Origin: Pseudomonadaceae bacterium SI-3
Lineage (GTDB): Bacteria > Pseudomonadota > Gammaproteobacteria > Pseudomonadales > Pseudomonadaceae
DNA: 64,000 nucleotides
Assembly (NCBI GenBank): GCA_004010935.1
Contig: CP026511.1
Span: 4,402,001-4,466,000, forward strand
Direction: 5' to 3'
Shown: in pieces, positions 1-8,758 of the stretch
Position numbering within the stretch: position 1 is the first letter of the stretch
How the letters are laid out: every line of letters begins with the position of its first letter
Notes under the pieces: model-generated
What the model was told of the DNA's origin: nothing
The model's database searches: none
The model's input: only the letters and a program-made list of their open reading frames with translations
Translations under genes and position numbers: made by a program

Positions 1-1670
1 GCCAGTTGGTCGCCCGCGAGATCGAAAAGGCCGGCGGCGTCGCCAAGGAATTCAACACCATAGCGGTCGACGACGGCATCGCCATGGGCCACGACGGCAT
101 GCTCTATTCGCTGCCCTCGCGCGAAATCATTGCCGACTCGGTGGAGTACATGGTCAACGCGCATTGCGCCGACGCCATCGTCTGCATCTCCAACTGCGAC
201 AAGATCACCCCCGGCATGCTGATGGCCGCCCTGCGCCTGAATATTCCGGTGGTGTTCGTCTCCGGCGGCCCGATGGAAGCTGGCAAGACCAAGCTGGCCA
301 GCCACGGCCTGGACCTGGTCGACGCCATGGTCATCGCTGCCGATGAAAGCGCCTCCGACGAGAAGGTCGCCGAATACGAGCGCAGCGCCTGCCCGACCTG
401 CGGCAGCTGCTCCGGCATGTTCACCGCCAACTCGATGAACTGCCTGGCCGAAGCCTTAGGGCTAGCCCTGCCTGGCAACGGCTCGACCCTGGCGACCCAC
501 AGCGACCGCGAGCAGCTGTTCCTGCGCGCCGGCCGCACCGTCGTCGAGCTCTGCCAGCGTTATTACGGCGAAGGCGACGAGTCGGTGCTGCCGCGCAATA
601 TCGCCAGTCGCAAGGCGTTCGAGAACGCCATGACCCTGGACATCGCCATGGGTGGTTCCACCAACACCATCCTGCACCTGCTGGCCGCCGCTCAGGAAGC
701 CGAGGTCGACTTCGACCTGCGCGCCATCGACGCCCTGTCGCGCAAGGTGCCGCAGCTGTGCAAGGTTGCGCCGAACATCCAGAAGTACCACATGGAGGAC
801 GTGCACCGCGCCGGCGGCATTTTCTCCATTCTCGGCGAGCTGGCCCGTGGCGGCCTGCTGCACACTGATGTGCCCACCGTGCACAGCCGAACGCTTGCCG
901 AAGGCATCGCTAAATGGGACATCACCCAAACCCAGGACGAAGCGGTACACACCTTCTTCAAGGCAGGCCCAGGCGGTATCCCAACGCAGACGGCGTTCAG
1001 CCAGTCGACCCGTTGGGACACCCTGGATCTGGATCGCGCCGAAGGCTGCATCCGCAGCGTCGAGCATGCCTATTCGCAGGAAGGTGGCCTCGCCGTGCTC
1101 TACGGCAACATCGCCCTGGATGGCTGCGTGGTGAAGACCGCGGGTGTGGATGAATCCATCCATGTCTTCGAAGGCACCGCCAAGATCTTCGAAAGCCAGG
1201 ACAGCGCCGTGAAGGGCATCCTGAATGACGAAGTGAAGGCCGGCGACATCGTCATCATTCGCTACGAAGGCCCGAAAGGCGGCCCGGGCATGCAGGAAAT
1301 GCTCTACCCGACCTCGTACCTGAAATCCAAGGGACTGGGCAAGGACTGCGCCCTGCTCACCGACGGCCGCTTCTCCGGCGGCACCTCGGGCCTGTCCATC
1401 GGCCACGCTTCGCCTGAAGCCGCTGCGGGCGGCGCCATCGGCCTGGTACGTGACGGTGACAAGGTGCTGATCGACATCCCCAACCGCAGCATCCAGCTGC
1501 AGGTCAGCGATGAAGAACTGTCCCACCGCCGCATCGAGCAGGACAAGAAAGGCTGGAAGCCTGCCGCCCCGCGCCCGCGCAAGGTGACAACAGCGCTCAA
1601 GGCCTACGCCCTGCTCGCTACCAGTGCCGACAAGGGCGCGGTGCGCAACAAGGCCATGCTGGACGGCTGA
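1..1670 (+). CDS. ilvD: Dihydroxy-acid dehydratase, 5' truncated by window edge
   Basis: IlvD dehydrates 2,3-dihydroxy-isovalerate and 2,3-dihydroxy-3-methylvalerate to the 2-oxo acids in valine, isoleucine and leucine synthesis; it is a cytosolic Fe-S enzyme. The reading frame is open from base 3 and ends at TGA 1668-1670. About 556 residues are visible, so roughly 55-60 N-terminal residues lie before the window. Iron-sulfur ligand regions are seen: CISNCDK (visible residues about 60-66) and [11 protein letters not shown] (about 129-139). GGSTNT and the C-terminal [10 protein letters not shown] motif are also present. An in-frame TTG at base 6 is internal and not a start. A strong hairpin with a T run follows the stop. 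The identification is very secure; only the true start is unseen. Confidence 0.97.
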   Translation, partial: QLVAREIEKAGGVAKEFNTIAVDDGIAMGHDGMLYSLPSREIIADSVEYMVNAHCADAIVCISNCDKITPGMLMAALRLNIPVVFVSGGPMEAGKTKLASHGLDLVDAMVIAADESASDEKVAEYERSACPTCGSCSGMFTANSMNCLAEALGLALPGNGSTLATHSDREQLFLRAGRTVVELCQRYYGEGDESVLPRNIASRKAFENAMTLDIAMGGSTNTILHLLAAAQEAEVDFDLRAIDALSRKVPQLCKVAPNIQKYHMEDVHRAGGIFSILGELARGGLLHTDVPTVHSRTLAEGIAKWDITQTQDEAVHTFFKAGPGGIPTQTAFSQSTRWDTLDLDRAEGCIRSVEHAYSQEGGLAVLYGNIALDGCVVKTAGVDESIHVFEGTAKIFESQDSAVKGILNDEVKAGDIVIIRYEGPKGGPGMQEMLYPTSYLKSKGLGKDCALLTDGRFSGGTSGLSIGHASPEAAAGGAIGLVRDGDKVLIDIPNRSIQLQVSDEELSHRRIEQDKKGWKPAAPRPRKVTTALKAYALLATSADKGAVRNKAMLDG

Positions 1671-1686
1671 TCCATCGCTGTAAAAC

Positions 1687-1713
1687 AAGCCCGGCCTTCG
1701 CGCCGGGCTTTTT
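1687..1713. terminator. Bidirectional intrinsic terminator between ilvD and DUF4153 gene
   Basis: AAGCCCGGC at 1687-1695 pairs with GCCGGGCTT at 1702-1710 around a short CTTCGC loop and is followed by TTT on the plus strand. The A residues before the left arm give a T run on the minus strand too, so it can serve both converging genes. Confidence 0.85.
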
Positions 1714-3446
1714 CATGGTTCGCCGATGGCCGGTTCCAGCCGAACTCCGTCAATTTCAATCGCGTTGAAGCGGGGCGCGACCAGTTCGAATTCACCCCTA
1801 TCAAGAAGCTCGCCTAGCGCCTCGCTGTCCGGAAGCGCGTCTCCGGTAACGCGCAGCTGGCCAAGCCAACGCCAGCCTCCGGCAGCAACCCGACCCAGCA
1901 CCGGCACCACCCGAGGCTCGCCGCGGAGCAGCAGCACTTCGGATTGGCCGTCCCGATCCAGATCCACTGCAAACAACCGACACTCTGCTAAGCATCCCTG
2001 ATTGCTGACGGCACGTGCCAACGAGCCATCTTCATCCGTTACAGGTTCGCCAATCCAGGGCACTGGCGGCGCGGTCGCGACCTCTTGCTCGCGCTTCCAC
2101 GCCCAGTAGTGGTCCGCCTTATCAAGCCGTTGCAGATCGGCTTGCAGGCCCGTGCGCCGAGCCTCGTCTTCCCAACGCTCGTCTAGTTGCTGACGCAGCG
2201 CTTGCAGATATCGCCGTCCCGGCTCGCCCAGCTGAAAGCGAAGCGCGCCCATGTCGGTTCGTTCGACTGGCAATTCGTCACTCAGCAGACGCTGATACTG
2301 ACTGGCCGCGCTCAGTTGCAGCGGGCTCAGCGCCGGCACATGCATAAGCACCAACAGGCAGGCCGCGAACAGTGCCAGAGGCGGGTTGCTCTGTCGGAGC
2401 CCGCTCAGCCACGCGGCATCACGCAGGATCACTGCTCTCACCAGTGCCAGGCCATGCACCATCGCTATGAGCGCCAGGAGCGCAGCCAACACGCGATCCG
2501 GCGTCAGCCCGTACTGGTCGATCCGCAGCCACAACGCATGCATCGCGAGGCCAGCCAGTAACGGCAGGCACAGCGAACTGGCATCCGCCAGCAACCGTAA
2601 GGGTCGCGGGTAGTGGGACCTCTGCAGCCCGTCCTGCACCACCCCGTTGAGCAGTGCGACATGCGCGAACACCAGCGCCAGCAGGATTGGCGTCGCGTGG
2701 CGTGTCGCCCAGAGCGGAGCAAGACCGGTGAACGGCAGGAAAACCACGAACAGAAGCAGGATCACCACCGTCAGCGGCAGCAGAAAACGACACATGGCCT
2801 GCAGCACATTGCGCAGCGCATCGATGACCTGGCCGCGCTCCAGCCCGATGCGCAGCCCGGCGGCGACAACGGTCGCGCTGGCGACCCAGACGAAGCCGGA
2901 CGAATTGAAGAGCCGCTTGAACTGATCGACCCCGAGCATGCTGAACAGGCCCGCCCAGAGCCAGATCAACAGCCAGAACACCCCGAGCATCACGAGTGCC
3001 ATGAACAGCAGCAAACCGTTGTTCCAGGCGTGACGGTAGAGCGCGCTGTAGTCGAAGCGCCAGCGATGCGCAGGGTCACGAGCCTGGATGAAGGGTGTGA
3101 GGATGTAAGCCAGTGCCAGATGACTCCACAGCAGCAGCGTGCCGGTCGTTTCATCGAAGTAATACCAGCGCGGCTGGTCGAACTGCACCGCAAGCCAGGC
3201 CGCCAACGCTGCGGGCAGCAGAATCGCAGGGAGCAGCAGTTTCCACCGACCTGCCTCGCGTAACTGGCCCCAAAGCATCTGCAGCTGCCAGCCGCCCACC
3301 ACAATGAGCACGATCAGTGCCGAAAACAGAGCGCGCCAGAGTGCCCCGTGCGGCCAGCTTTCGCTGGCCATCCATAGCGTCAGGCCCTGCAACAGACCCA
3401 CCGCCAGATAAACCATCAGGGGTCGCTGCTCAATTACTGGTTGCAT
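1713..3446 (-). CDS. DUF4153 family multi-pass membrane protein
   Basis: A 577-residue inner-membrane protein. The first ~390 residues hold about ten hydrophobic segments, for example around LMVYLAVGLLQGL and LLLFMALVMLGVFWLLIWLW. The last ~190 residues are soluble and contain VDLDRDGQSEV, an Asp-rich DxDxDG element like those in calcium-binding loops. The layout matches DUF4153 proteins, whose function is unknown. The start at 3446 is chosen because AAGGA sits 6-7 bases upstream of this ATG; an in-frame start 57 bases further upstream lacks a good site. It converges on ilvD and shares its terminator. The gene is monocistronic and backs onto the REP array. Family assignment is fairly secure; the role is unknown. 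Confidence 0.75.
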   Translation of the reverse strand: MQPVIEQRPLMVYLAVGLLQGLTLWMASESWPHGALWRALFSALIVLIVVGGWQLQMLWGQLREAGRWKLLLPAILLPAALAAWLAVQFDQPRWYYFDETTGTLLLWSHLALAYILTPFIQARDPAHRWRFDYSALYRHAWNNGLLLFMALVMLGVFWLLIWLWAGLFSMLGVDQFKRLFNSSGFVWVASATVVAAGLRIGLERGQVIDALRNVLQAMCRFLLPLTVVILLLFVVFLPFTGLAPLWATRHATPILLALVFAHVALLNGVVQDGLQRSHYPRPLRLLADASSLCLPLLAGLAMHALWLRIDQYGLTPDRVLAALLALIAMVHGLALVRAVILRDAAWLSGLRQSNPPLALFAACLLVLMHVPALSPLQLSAASQYQRLLSDELPVERTDMGALRFQLGEPGRRYLQALRQQLDERWEDEARRTGLQADLQRLDKADHYWAWKREQEVATAPPVPWIGEPVTDEDGSLARAVSNQGCLAECRLFAVDLDRDGQSEVLLLRGEPRVVPVLGRVAAGGWRWLGQLRVTGDALPDSEALGELLDRGEFELVAPRFNAIEIDGVRLEPAIGEP

Positions 3447-3550
3447 GATTGTTCCTTCAGAAAATCGTGGCAGCGCGGTCAGGCGCAGGTTATGCGGTTG
3501 CAACGTCAGAGTCTCAACATTCCGCGCTGCGCCCGTGAGGCTTGCAGGTA

Positions 3551-4133
3551 ATTCAGCCGTCAGCCATTGGCCGTCCCGCTTTTCGTAGGAGCATGCGAAC
3601 TCGCGATTAAGCTCTGAGATTCATGTGCGGGAGAGCCCGGCTCGCCAGCAAGCTGGCTCCTAAAGGGGGCTGGCTATCTGAGTACAGCCGTCAGCGACTG
3701 GCCGTCCCGCTCTTCTTAGGAGCGAGCTCGCTCGCGATCAAGCGCTAGACTCATGCTGCGGGAGAGCCCGGATCGCCAGCAAGCTGGCTCCTACAGGGGC
3801 TGGCTATCTGAGTACAGCCTTCCATGACCGGCCATCCCGGTTTTTGTAGGAGCGAGCTCGCTCGCGATCAAGCGCTAGACTGATGCTGCGGGAGAGCCCG
3901 GATCGCCAGCAAGCTGGCTCCTACAGAGGCTGGCGATCTGAGCACAGCCGTCAGCGACCAGCCGCCCCGCTTTTCGTAGGAGCGAGCTCGCTCGCGATCA
4001 AGCGCTGAGACTCATGCTGCGGGAGAGCCCGGATCGCCAGCAAGCTGGCTCCTACAGGGGGCTGGCTATCTGAGTACAGCCGTCAGCCACTGGCCGTCCC
4101 GCTTTTCGTAGGAGCGAGCTCGCTCGCGATCAG
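3551..4133. repeat. Tandem array of ~130 bp units each carrying an inverted REP pair
   Basis: Five copies of a REP beginning GTAGGAGC and ending GCGATC start near 3585, 3716, 3846, 3976 and 4108, a period of 130-132 bp. Between consecutive copies is an inverted REP (GGATCGCCAGC ... GGCTCCTAC) and a conserved linker containing GCTGGCTATCTGAGTACAGC. The first unit is the most diverged, as expected for the edge of a tandem expansion. The two REPs share their ends but have different palindromic cores (GAGCTCGCTC against CAGCTTGCTG). No gene is supported between 3447 and 4216. Confidence 0.9.
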
Positions 4134-4216
4134 GCCCGCGTCATCAGCCGACAGGTTCAGCTGTGCCCTATCGATGCTGCCACGTAGAATCGCGCTCTTT
4201 TTTGCTGGAGCATGCC

Positions 4217-5605
4217 ATGAGCGCGCTGAAGTCCTCCCCCGACGAGCTTCGTAACGACCTGGTCTACGGCCTCGACGATCGGCCCCGTCCCTGGATCGCC
4301 TTTCTCGCGGCCTTGCAGCATTTGCTGGCGATCATCGTGCCGATCGTCACGCCAGGGTTGCTCATCTGCCAGGCCATCGGCGTATCGCCACGCGACACCA
4401 ACATCATCGTCTCCATGTCGCTGGTGATTTCCGGCATCGCCACCTTCGTCCAGTGCAAACGCTTTGGCCCGCTCGGTGCGGGACTGTTGATCGTGCAAGG
4501 CACCAGCTTCAACTTCGTTGGCCCGCTGATCGCTGGCGGCGTGCTGATGGTCAAGCAGGGCACGCCGGTCGAAGCGGTGATGTCGGCGATTTTCGGTGTG
4601 GTGATTGCCGGCTCTTTTATCGAGATGGGCGTTTCGCGCGTGCTGCCGTTCATCAAGCGGCTGATCACACCGTTGGTAACCGGCATTGTGGTGCTGATGA
4701 TCGGCCTGACGCTGATCAAAGTCGGGCTGATCAGCATGGGCGGTGGCTACGCCGCCATGGGTGACGGCAGCTTCGCCAGCCGCGAAAACCTGCTGTTGTC
4801 CGGCGTGGTACTGGGCGCCATCGTCGTGCTCAACCGCCTGCCGGTCCAGTGGATGCGCAGCTGCGCCATCATCATCGCGCTGGCCATCGGCTATGCGCTG
4901 TCCGCCTATCTGGGCCGACTGGATTTCACCGGCATGCGCGAAGCCGAGCTGTTCGAGGTGCCGATGCCATTGCACTTCGGCCTCGGCTTCTCCTGGAGCC
5001 TGTTCATTCCGATGGTGGTGATCTACCTGGTCACCTCGCTCGAAGCCATCGGCGACATCACCGCCACCAGCAAACTCTCACGCCAACCGGTGGAAGGCCC
5101 GCTATGGATGCAGCGGATCAAGGGCGGCGTGCTGGTCAACGGTGCCAACTCGCTGCTGGCGGGCTTCTTCAATACCTTCCCAAGCTCGGTGTTCGCGCAG
5201 AACAACGGCATCATCCAGCTCACCGGCATCGCCAGCCGCTACGTCGGCATGTGGATCGCAGTGATGCTGGTGATTCTCGGACTGTTCCCAGCCGTCGCAG
5301 GCGTGCTGCAGGCCGTGCCCGAGCCCGTACTGGGTGGCGCCGCGATTGTGATGTTCGGTGCGGTAGCGGCCGCGGGCATCAACATTCTCGCGGGCATCAG
5401 GCTGGATCGCCGCGCGCTGCTGATCATCTCGGTCTCGCTGGCGCTGGGCCTGGGCTTTTCTCAGGTGCCGGAGTTCCTGGCAAATCTGCCGGGCGAGCTG
5501 CGCAACGTGCTGGAGTCCGGGGTTGCAACCGGCGGCATTTGCGCCCTGGTGATGAACTGGTTCCTACCCGAGTCGCCGGCAAGCACAGAGCAAGACCCGG
5601 TCTGA
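4217..5605 (+). CDS. NCS2 family nucleobase (xanthine/uracil-type) permease
   Basis: A 462-residue inner-membrane carrier of the NCS2 (nucleobase-ascorbate transporter) family, which imports purines or uracil with protons. About 12-14 hydrophobic segments are visible. The family signature QNNGIIQLTG lies near residue 335, and the acidic SLEAIGDITATS segment of TM8 near residue 277; both line the substrate site in XanQ/UraA-type proteins. The start at 4217 is preferred because GGAG lies 6 bases upstream; the frame is open further 5' without a ribosome site. The gene ends at TGA 5603-5605, directly abutting the stop of the convergent oxidoreductase with no room for a terminator. The exact substrate cannot be read from sequence; xanthine/urate-type is favoured over uracil. 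Confidence 0.85.
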   Translation: MSALKSSPDELRNDLVYGLDDRPRPWIAFLAALQHLLAIIVPIVTPGLLICQAIGVSPRDTNIIVSMSLVISGIATFVQCKRFGPLGAGLLIVQGTSFNFVGPLIAGGVLMVKQGTPVEAVMSAIFGVVIAGSFIEMGVSRVLPFIKRLITPLVTGIVVLMIGLTLIKVGLISMGGGYAAMGDGSFASRENLLLSGVVLGAIVVLNRLPVQWMRSCAIIIALAIGYALSAYLGRLDFTGMREAELFEVPMPLHFGLGFSWSLFIPMVVIYLVTSLEAIGDITATSKLSRQPVEGPLWMQRIKGGVLVNGANSLLAGFFNTFPSSVFAQNNGIIQLTGIASRYVGMWIAVMLVILGLFPAVAGVLQAVPEPVLGGAAIVMFGAVAAAGINILAGIRLDRRALLIISVSLALGLGFSQVPEFLANLPGELRNVLESGVATGGICALVMNWFLPESPASTEQDPV

Positions 5606-6724
5606 TCAACTGGTACGGGCCTCGTGAGCGAGGCGCTGGCAGACCTCATCGGCGATCGCCAGGGCAGCGGTAAGCCCGGGCGATTCGATGCCGAACAGAT
5701 TCACCAGCCCCGCAACGCCATGCTCGGCAGGCCCGTCGATACGGAAATCCGCAGCCGGTTCGCCGGGTCCACTGATCTTCGGGCGAATGCCGGTGTAGGC
5801 CGGCTGCAAAACGCCGTCCGGCAGCGCCGGCCAGTAACGGCGGATCGCGGCGTAGAAGCGCTCCGCGCGGCTTTCATCCATCGTGTAATCAAGGCCGTCG
5901 ACCCACTCCACGTCCGGGCCGAAACGCGCCTGCCCGCCCAGATCGAGGGTCAGGTGCACGCCCAAACCGCCGGGTTCGGGCAACGGATAGACCAGATGGT
6001 GGAAAGGCGTTGCAGTCGCCAGGCTGAAATAGCTGCCCTTGGCGAAGTAGCGCGCTGGCACCGATTCGGCAGCAAGCCCCGCCGTGCGCGCAGCGATCTC
6101 AGGCGCGGCATGACCGGCGCAGTTGATGACGCTGGCGGCAAGCAGCGTCATGGGCGCGTCGCCGCCGACTTCGACGCGCAACCCCGCGTCCATCACCGCC
6201 ATTGCCGTGACCTGTGCATGCAGCGCCAACAGCGCGCCCGCGGCTTCGGCATCGCCTTGCAGCGCCAGCATCAAGGCGTGACTGTCGACGATTCCAGTGC
6301 TCGGCGAGAGCAATCCAGCCACGGCATTGAGCTGCGGCTCCAGCGTCTTCACCTCGTCCGCGTCGAGTCTGCGCAAATCGTCGACGCCGTTGGCCAGGGC
6401 ATGAGCCTGTAGCGCATCGAGCCCCGCCAATTGGGACTCATCGGTGGCGACGATCAGCTTGCCGCAACGCCGATAAGGCACGCCGTGGCTGTCGCAGAAC
6501 GCATAGAGTGCATCGCGCCCGTCCACGCACAGCCGCGCCTTCAACGAGCCTTGCGGATAATAGATGCCGGCGTGAATGACCTCGCTGTTGCGCGAACTGG
6601 TGCCCGTACCGATGGCTGACTCGGCTTCCAGTATCACCACCTCGCGTCCGGCCTGGGCCAGTGCACGCGCTACCGCCAGCCCCACCACGCCAGCACCGAG
6701 GACCACACAATCGACCTGCTCCAT
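5606..6724 (-). CDS. FAD-dependent oxidoreductase, L-2-hydroxyglutarate dehydrogenase-like
   Basis: A 372-residue flavoprotein of the DAO/LhgO family, which oxidises L-2-hydroxy acids or repairs L-2-hydroxyglutarate. The N-terminus [17 protein letters not shown] is a Rossmann GxGxxG FAD site followed by the acidic VVILEAE strand end. The downstream [16 protein letters not shown] (residues about 43-58) is characteristic of L-2-hydroxyglutarate dehydrogenase-like proteins. The C-terminus holds [12 protein letters not shown] and [14 protein letters not shown], the second FAD-contacting region. The start at 6724 follows AGGGGAG. It is divergent from the phosphoesterase gene across 104 bp and converges with the permease with zero spacing. 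Family is secure; the specific substrate is inferred. Confidence 0.82.
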   Translation of the reverse strand: MEQVDCVVLGAGVVGLAVARALAQAGREVVILEAESAIGTGTSSRNSEVIHAGIYYPQGSLKARLCVDGRDALYAFCDSHGVPYRRCGKLIVATDESQLAGLDALQAHALANGVDDLRRLDADEVKTLEPQLNAVAGLLSPSTGIVDSHALMLALQGDAEAAGALLALHAQVTAMAVMDAGLRVEVGGDAPMTLLAASVINCAGHAAPEIAARTAGLAAESVPARYFAKGSYFSLATATPFHHLVYPLPEPGGLGVHLTLDLGGQARFGPDVEWVDGLDYTMDESRAERFYAAIRRYWPALPDGVLQPAYTGIRPKISGPGEPAADFRIDGPAEHGVAGLVNLFGIESPGLTAALAIADEVCQRLAHEARTS

Positions 6725-6828
6725 TCCCGCTCCCCTGCAATTAGGCGAGCGCCAGACTGCCGCAAGATCGAACCGCGGCCAAGCCTCGCTTGCCCAACAT
6801 CCATACACTCATGAAAAAGGGAGCCACC

Positions 6829-7284
6829 ATGCGCATAGGCGTCATCTCCGACACCCACGGCCTGCTGCGCCCTGAAGCCATCGCTGCGCTGCAGGGTTGC
6901 GAGCGCATCATCCATGCCGGTGACATCGGCAAACCAGAGGTGCTGGACAGGTTGCGTGAGCTGGCGCCCCTGGACGCGATTCGTGGCAACGTCGACAGCG
7001 GTGATTGGGCCACAGCGGTTCCGGAGCACCTGGATTTAGAAATCGGCGGGCTGCGCATCCACGTCACCCATGACGTCAAGACGATGGGGATCGACCCGGT
7101 CGCCGAGCGGGTCGACGTGGTCATCGCCGGGCACTCGCACCAGCCCAAGATCGAGCAGGTCAACGGCGTGCTCTACCTCAACCCGGGGAGCGCCGGCCGT
7201 CGCCGCTTTACACTGCCGATCAGCCTGGCCCTGCTGGACATCGAGGACGGCCAGCCGCGAGCGCAGCTGGTGACGCTGGGTTAA
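6829..7284 (+). CDS. YfcE/MJ0936-type metallophosphoesterase
   Basis: A 151-residue cytosolic metal-dependent phosphodiesterase of the small calcineurin-like YfcE/MJ0936 family. All metal-ligand motifs are visible in order: ISDTHG (residues 6-11), HAGDIG (about 34-39), GNVD (about 56-59), THD (about 82-84) and GHSHQP (about 104-109). Length is typical for the family. The start at 6829 is set by AAAGGGAG ending 5 bases upstream; an in-frame ATG at 6811 lies within this ribosome site region and is less likely. The stop is 4 bp from the convergent YitT gene stop. The physiological substrate is not known. Confidence 0.88.
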   Translation: MRIGVISDTHGLLRPEAIAALQGCERIIHAGDIGKPEVLDRLRELAPLDAIRGNVDSGDWATAVPEHLDLEIGGLRIHVTHDVKTMGIDPVAERVDVVIAGHSHQPKIEQVNGVLYLNPGSAGRRRFTLPISLALLDIEDGQPRAQLVTLG

Positions 7285-7288
7285 TCGC

Positions 7289-7996
7289 TCAGCTGACGCC
7301 CATATAGCGATCGCTGCGGTGATTGATTGCCAGCACCAGATTCAGTGCCACCGCGCCCAGCACCGAGAGCGCAACCTTATCCAGCGGCACGATGAACACC
7401 GCCGCCAGCACGATCAGCGCATCGATGCCCATCTGGAAGGCCCCGGCGCGCAGGCCGAAGCGCTCCTGCAGGAACAGCGCGAGGATGTTGACGCCACCGA
7501 GGCTGGCGCGGTGACGGAACAGCATCAACAGCCCGACGCCCATGGCGAAGCCGCCGAACAGCGCGGCGTAATAGATGTTCAGCTCGGCAAAGCGAATCCA
7601 GTTCGGTGTCAGTTCGGCCAGCAGCGACACCAGACCCACCGCAATGATGGTGCGCAGCGTAAAGCTCCAGCCCATGCGCCAGATCGCCAGTAGGTAGAAC
7701 GGGATATTGAGGGTGAAGAACACCAGACCGAAGGGCCAGCCGGCGAAATACTTGAGCAGAAACGCCAGACCGACCGTGCCGCCAGTCAAGAGCCCGGCAT
7801 GGCTGTAGAAGGCAATGCCCAACGCCACCATCGCGGTGCCCAGCAGTAGCGCCAGCGCATCCTCCCAGAGCGGATGGCGGACGAAGATCGCGGCGATGGT
7901 TTCCGCCTGCTCCGCGTCCTCGCGTTCAGCGTCACGCTGGTTGACGTCCGCGTCCGCTGCGCCACGTTGCACTGCGCCCTGTTTGTCGTTCTGCAT
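7289..7996 (-). CDS. YitT family membrane protein
   Basis: A 235-residue protein with a charged, acidic N-terminal extension of about 40 residues, then five or six membrane segments. The AGLLTGGTVGLAFLLKY and FRHRASLGGVNILALFL segments match the repeated xGGxxG pattern of the YitT/DUF161 family, a group of integral membrane proteins of uncertain transport function. This form lacks the C-terminal DUF2179 domain of longer Bacillus YitT proteins. The start codon is preceded only by a weak ribosome site. It converges with the phosphoesterase gene. Confidence 0.75.
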   Translation of the reverse strand: MQNDKQGAVQRGAADADVNQRDAEREDAEQAETIAAIFVRHPLWEDALALLLGTAMVALGIAFYSHAGLLTGGTVGLAFLLKYFAGWPFGLVFFTLNIPFYLLAIWRMGWSFTLRTIIAVGLVSLLAELTPNWIRFAELNIYYAALFGGFAMGVGLLMLFRHRASLGGVNILALFLQERFGLRAGAFQMGIDALIVLAAVFIVPLDKVALSVLGAVALNLVLAINHRSDRYMGVS

Positions 7997-8089
7997 GAAA
8001 GGTGTCTCGTGAGAAGCGGAGGGAAAGCATAGAAGCTGACGCCAGGCGAGGACTTGGCGTCGGTCAAGGAAGCCTGGGGATGCCTCGGG

Positions 8090-8605
8090 TCAGCGACGCT
8101 GCCAGGTCTCGAAGCGATAGCCGGGCGCCTCGCCCTCGGCAGGATGTGACTGGCTCTCGGTACACTGCCATTCGGCTTCTTCGAAGGCGGGGAAAAAGGC
8201 GTCGCCTTCAGGGGCCGCATCGATTCGGGTGAGGTAGAGGCGCTGAGCCTGCCCCAATGCCTGGGCGTAGAGTTGCGCGCCGCCAATCAGCATCAGCTCC
8301 TCGACACCCTGCTCGCGCGCCCACTGCTCCGCGCGAACCAGCGCAGCGTCGAGCGTAGTAAAGGTTTCGGCACCGTCGAGCTGCAGGTCCTGCTGGCGGC
8401 TAACCACCAGATTCAGCCGACCTGGCAATGGGCGGCCGAGGGAATCCCAGGTCTTGCGCCCCATGATGATCGGCTTGCCAAGGGTCATCGCCTTGAAGTG
8501 TTTGAGGTCGGCCGGCAGATGCCAGGGCATCGTGTTGTCGAGGCCGATGACGCGGTTGTCCGCCATGGCCGCGATCATAGCGAGGGGAAGTGAGGTCTGA
8601 TTCAT
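8090..8605 (-). CDS. folA: Dihydrofolate reductase
   Basis: FolA reduces dihydrofolate to tetrahydrofolate with NADPH and is the trimethoprim target. The 171-residue product has the standard length. Visible elements are IAAMADNRVIG at the N-terminus, PWHLPADLKHFK with the catalytic Asp (about residue 33), the NADPH-binding IIMGRKTWDSLGRPLPGR, and MLIGGAQLYAQAL near residue 105. No fusion or odd extension is seen. It is a single gene, divergent from glpQ across about 150 bp. The ribosome site is weak. Identification is secure. Confidence 0.96.
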   Translation of the reverse strand: MNQTSLPLAMIAAMADNRVIGLDNTMPWHLPADLKHFKAMTLGKPIIMGRKTWDSLGRPLPGRLNLVVSRQQDLQLDGAETFTTLDAALVRAEQWAREQGVEELMLIGGAQLYAQALGQAQRLYLTRIDAAPEGDAFFPAFEEAEWQCTESQSHPAEGEAPGYRFETWQRR

Positions 8606-8695
8606 GGCGGCGAGAATAACAGAGCGCCGGCGGAGCAGTCAGCGCCGCCAGATACACGTCAACAACATCGAACGGTCATCTTCGCTTTACCAAAG

Positions 8696-8712
8696 CGTCA
8701 AGCTATCGTCAT
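8696..8712 (+). promoter_or_regulatory. Candidate Pho box upstream of glpQ
   Basis: Two GTCA cores (CGTCA at 8696 and at 8707) are spaced exactly 11 bases apart and a third TGTCA follows at 8713. The 11-base phasing matches PhoB direct repeats, but the match to the 7-base consensus is partial. It lies about 47 bp before the glpQ start. This is inference from spacing and from glpQ being a common PhoB target. Confidence 0.35.
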
Positions 8713-8758
8713 TGTCACGCCTCAGGCTTACCGCTCCCCTTCCACGGAGACGCCCACA

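Noticed and set aside
462..1688. 408-codon open frame on the minus strand opposite ilvD
   Set aside because: It is antisense to a conserved enzyme gene, has no family resemblance, and arises from the GC-rich codon pattern. Several similar long antisense frames (for example opposite recB and pstC) were rejected for the same reason.
3551..4133. Regularly spaced repeats that could be read as a CRISPR array
   Set aside because: The period is about 130 bp and the intervals are themselves repeats, not unique spacers. The repeated sequence is a REP palindrome pair and no cas genes are near.
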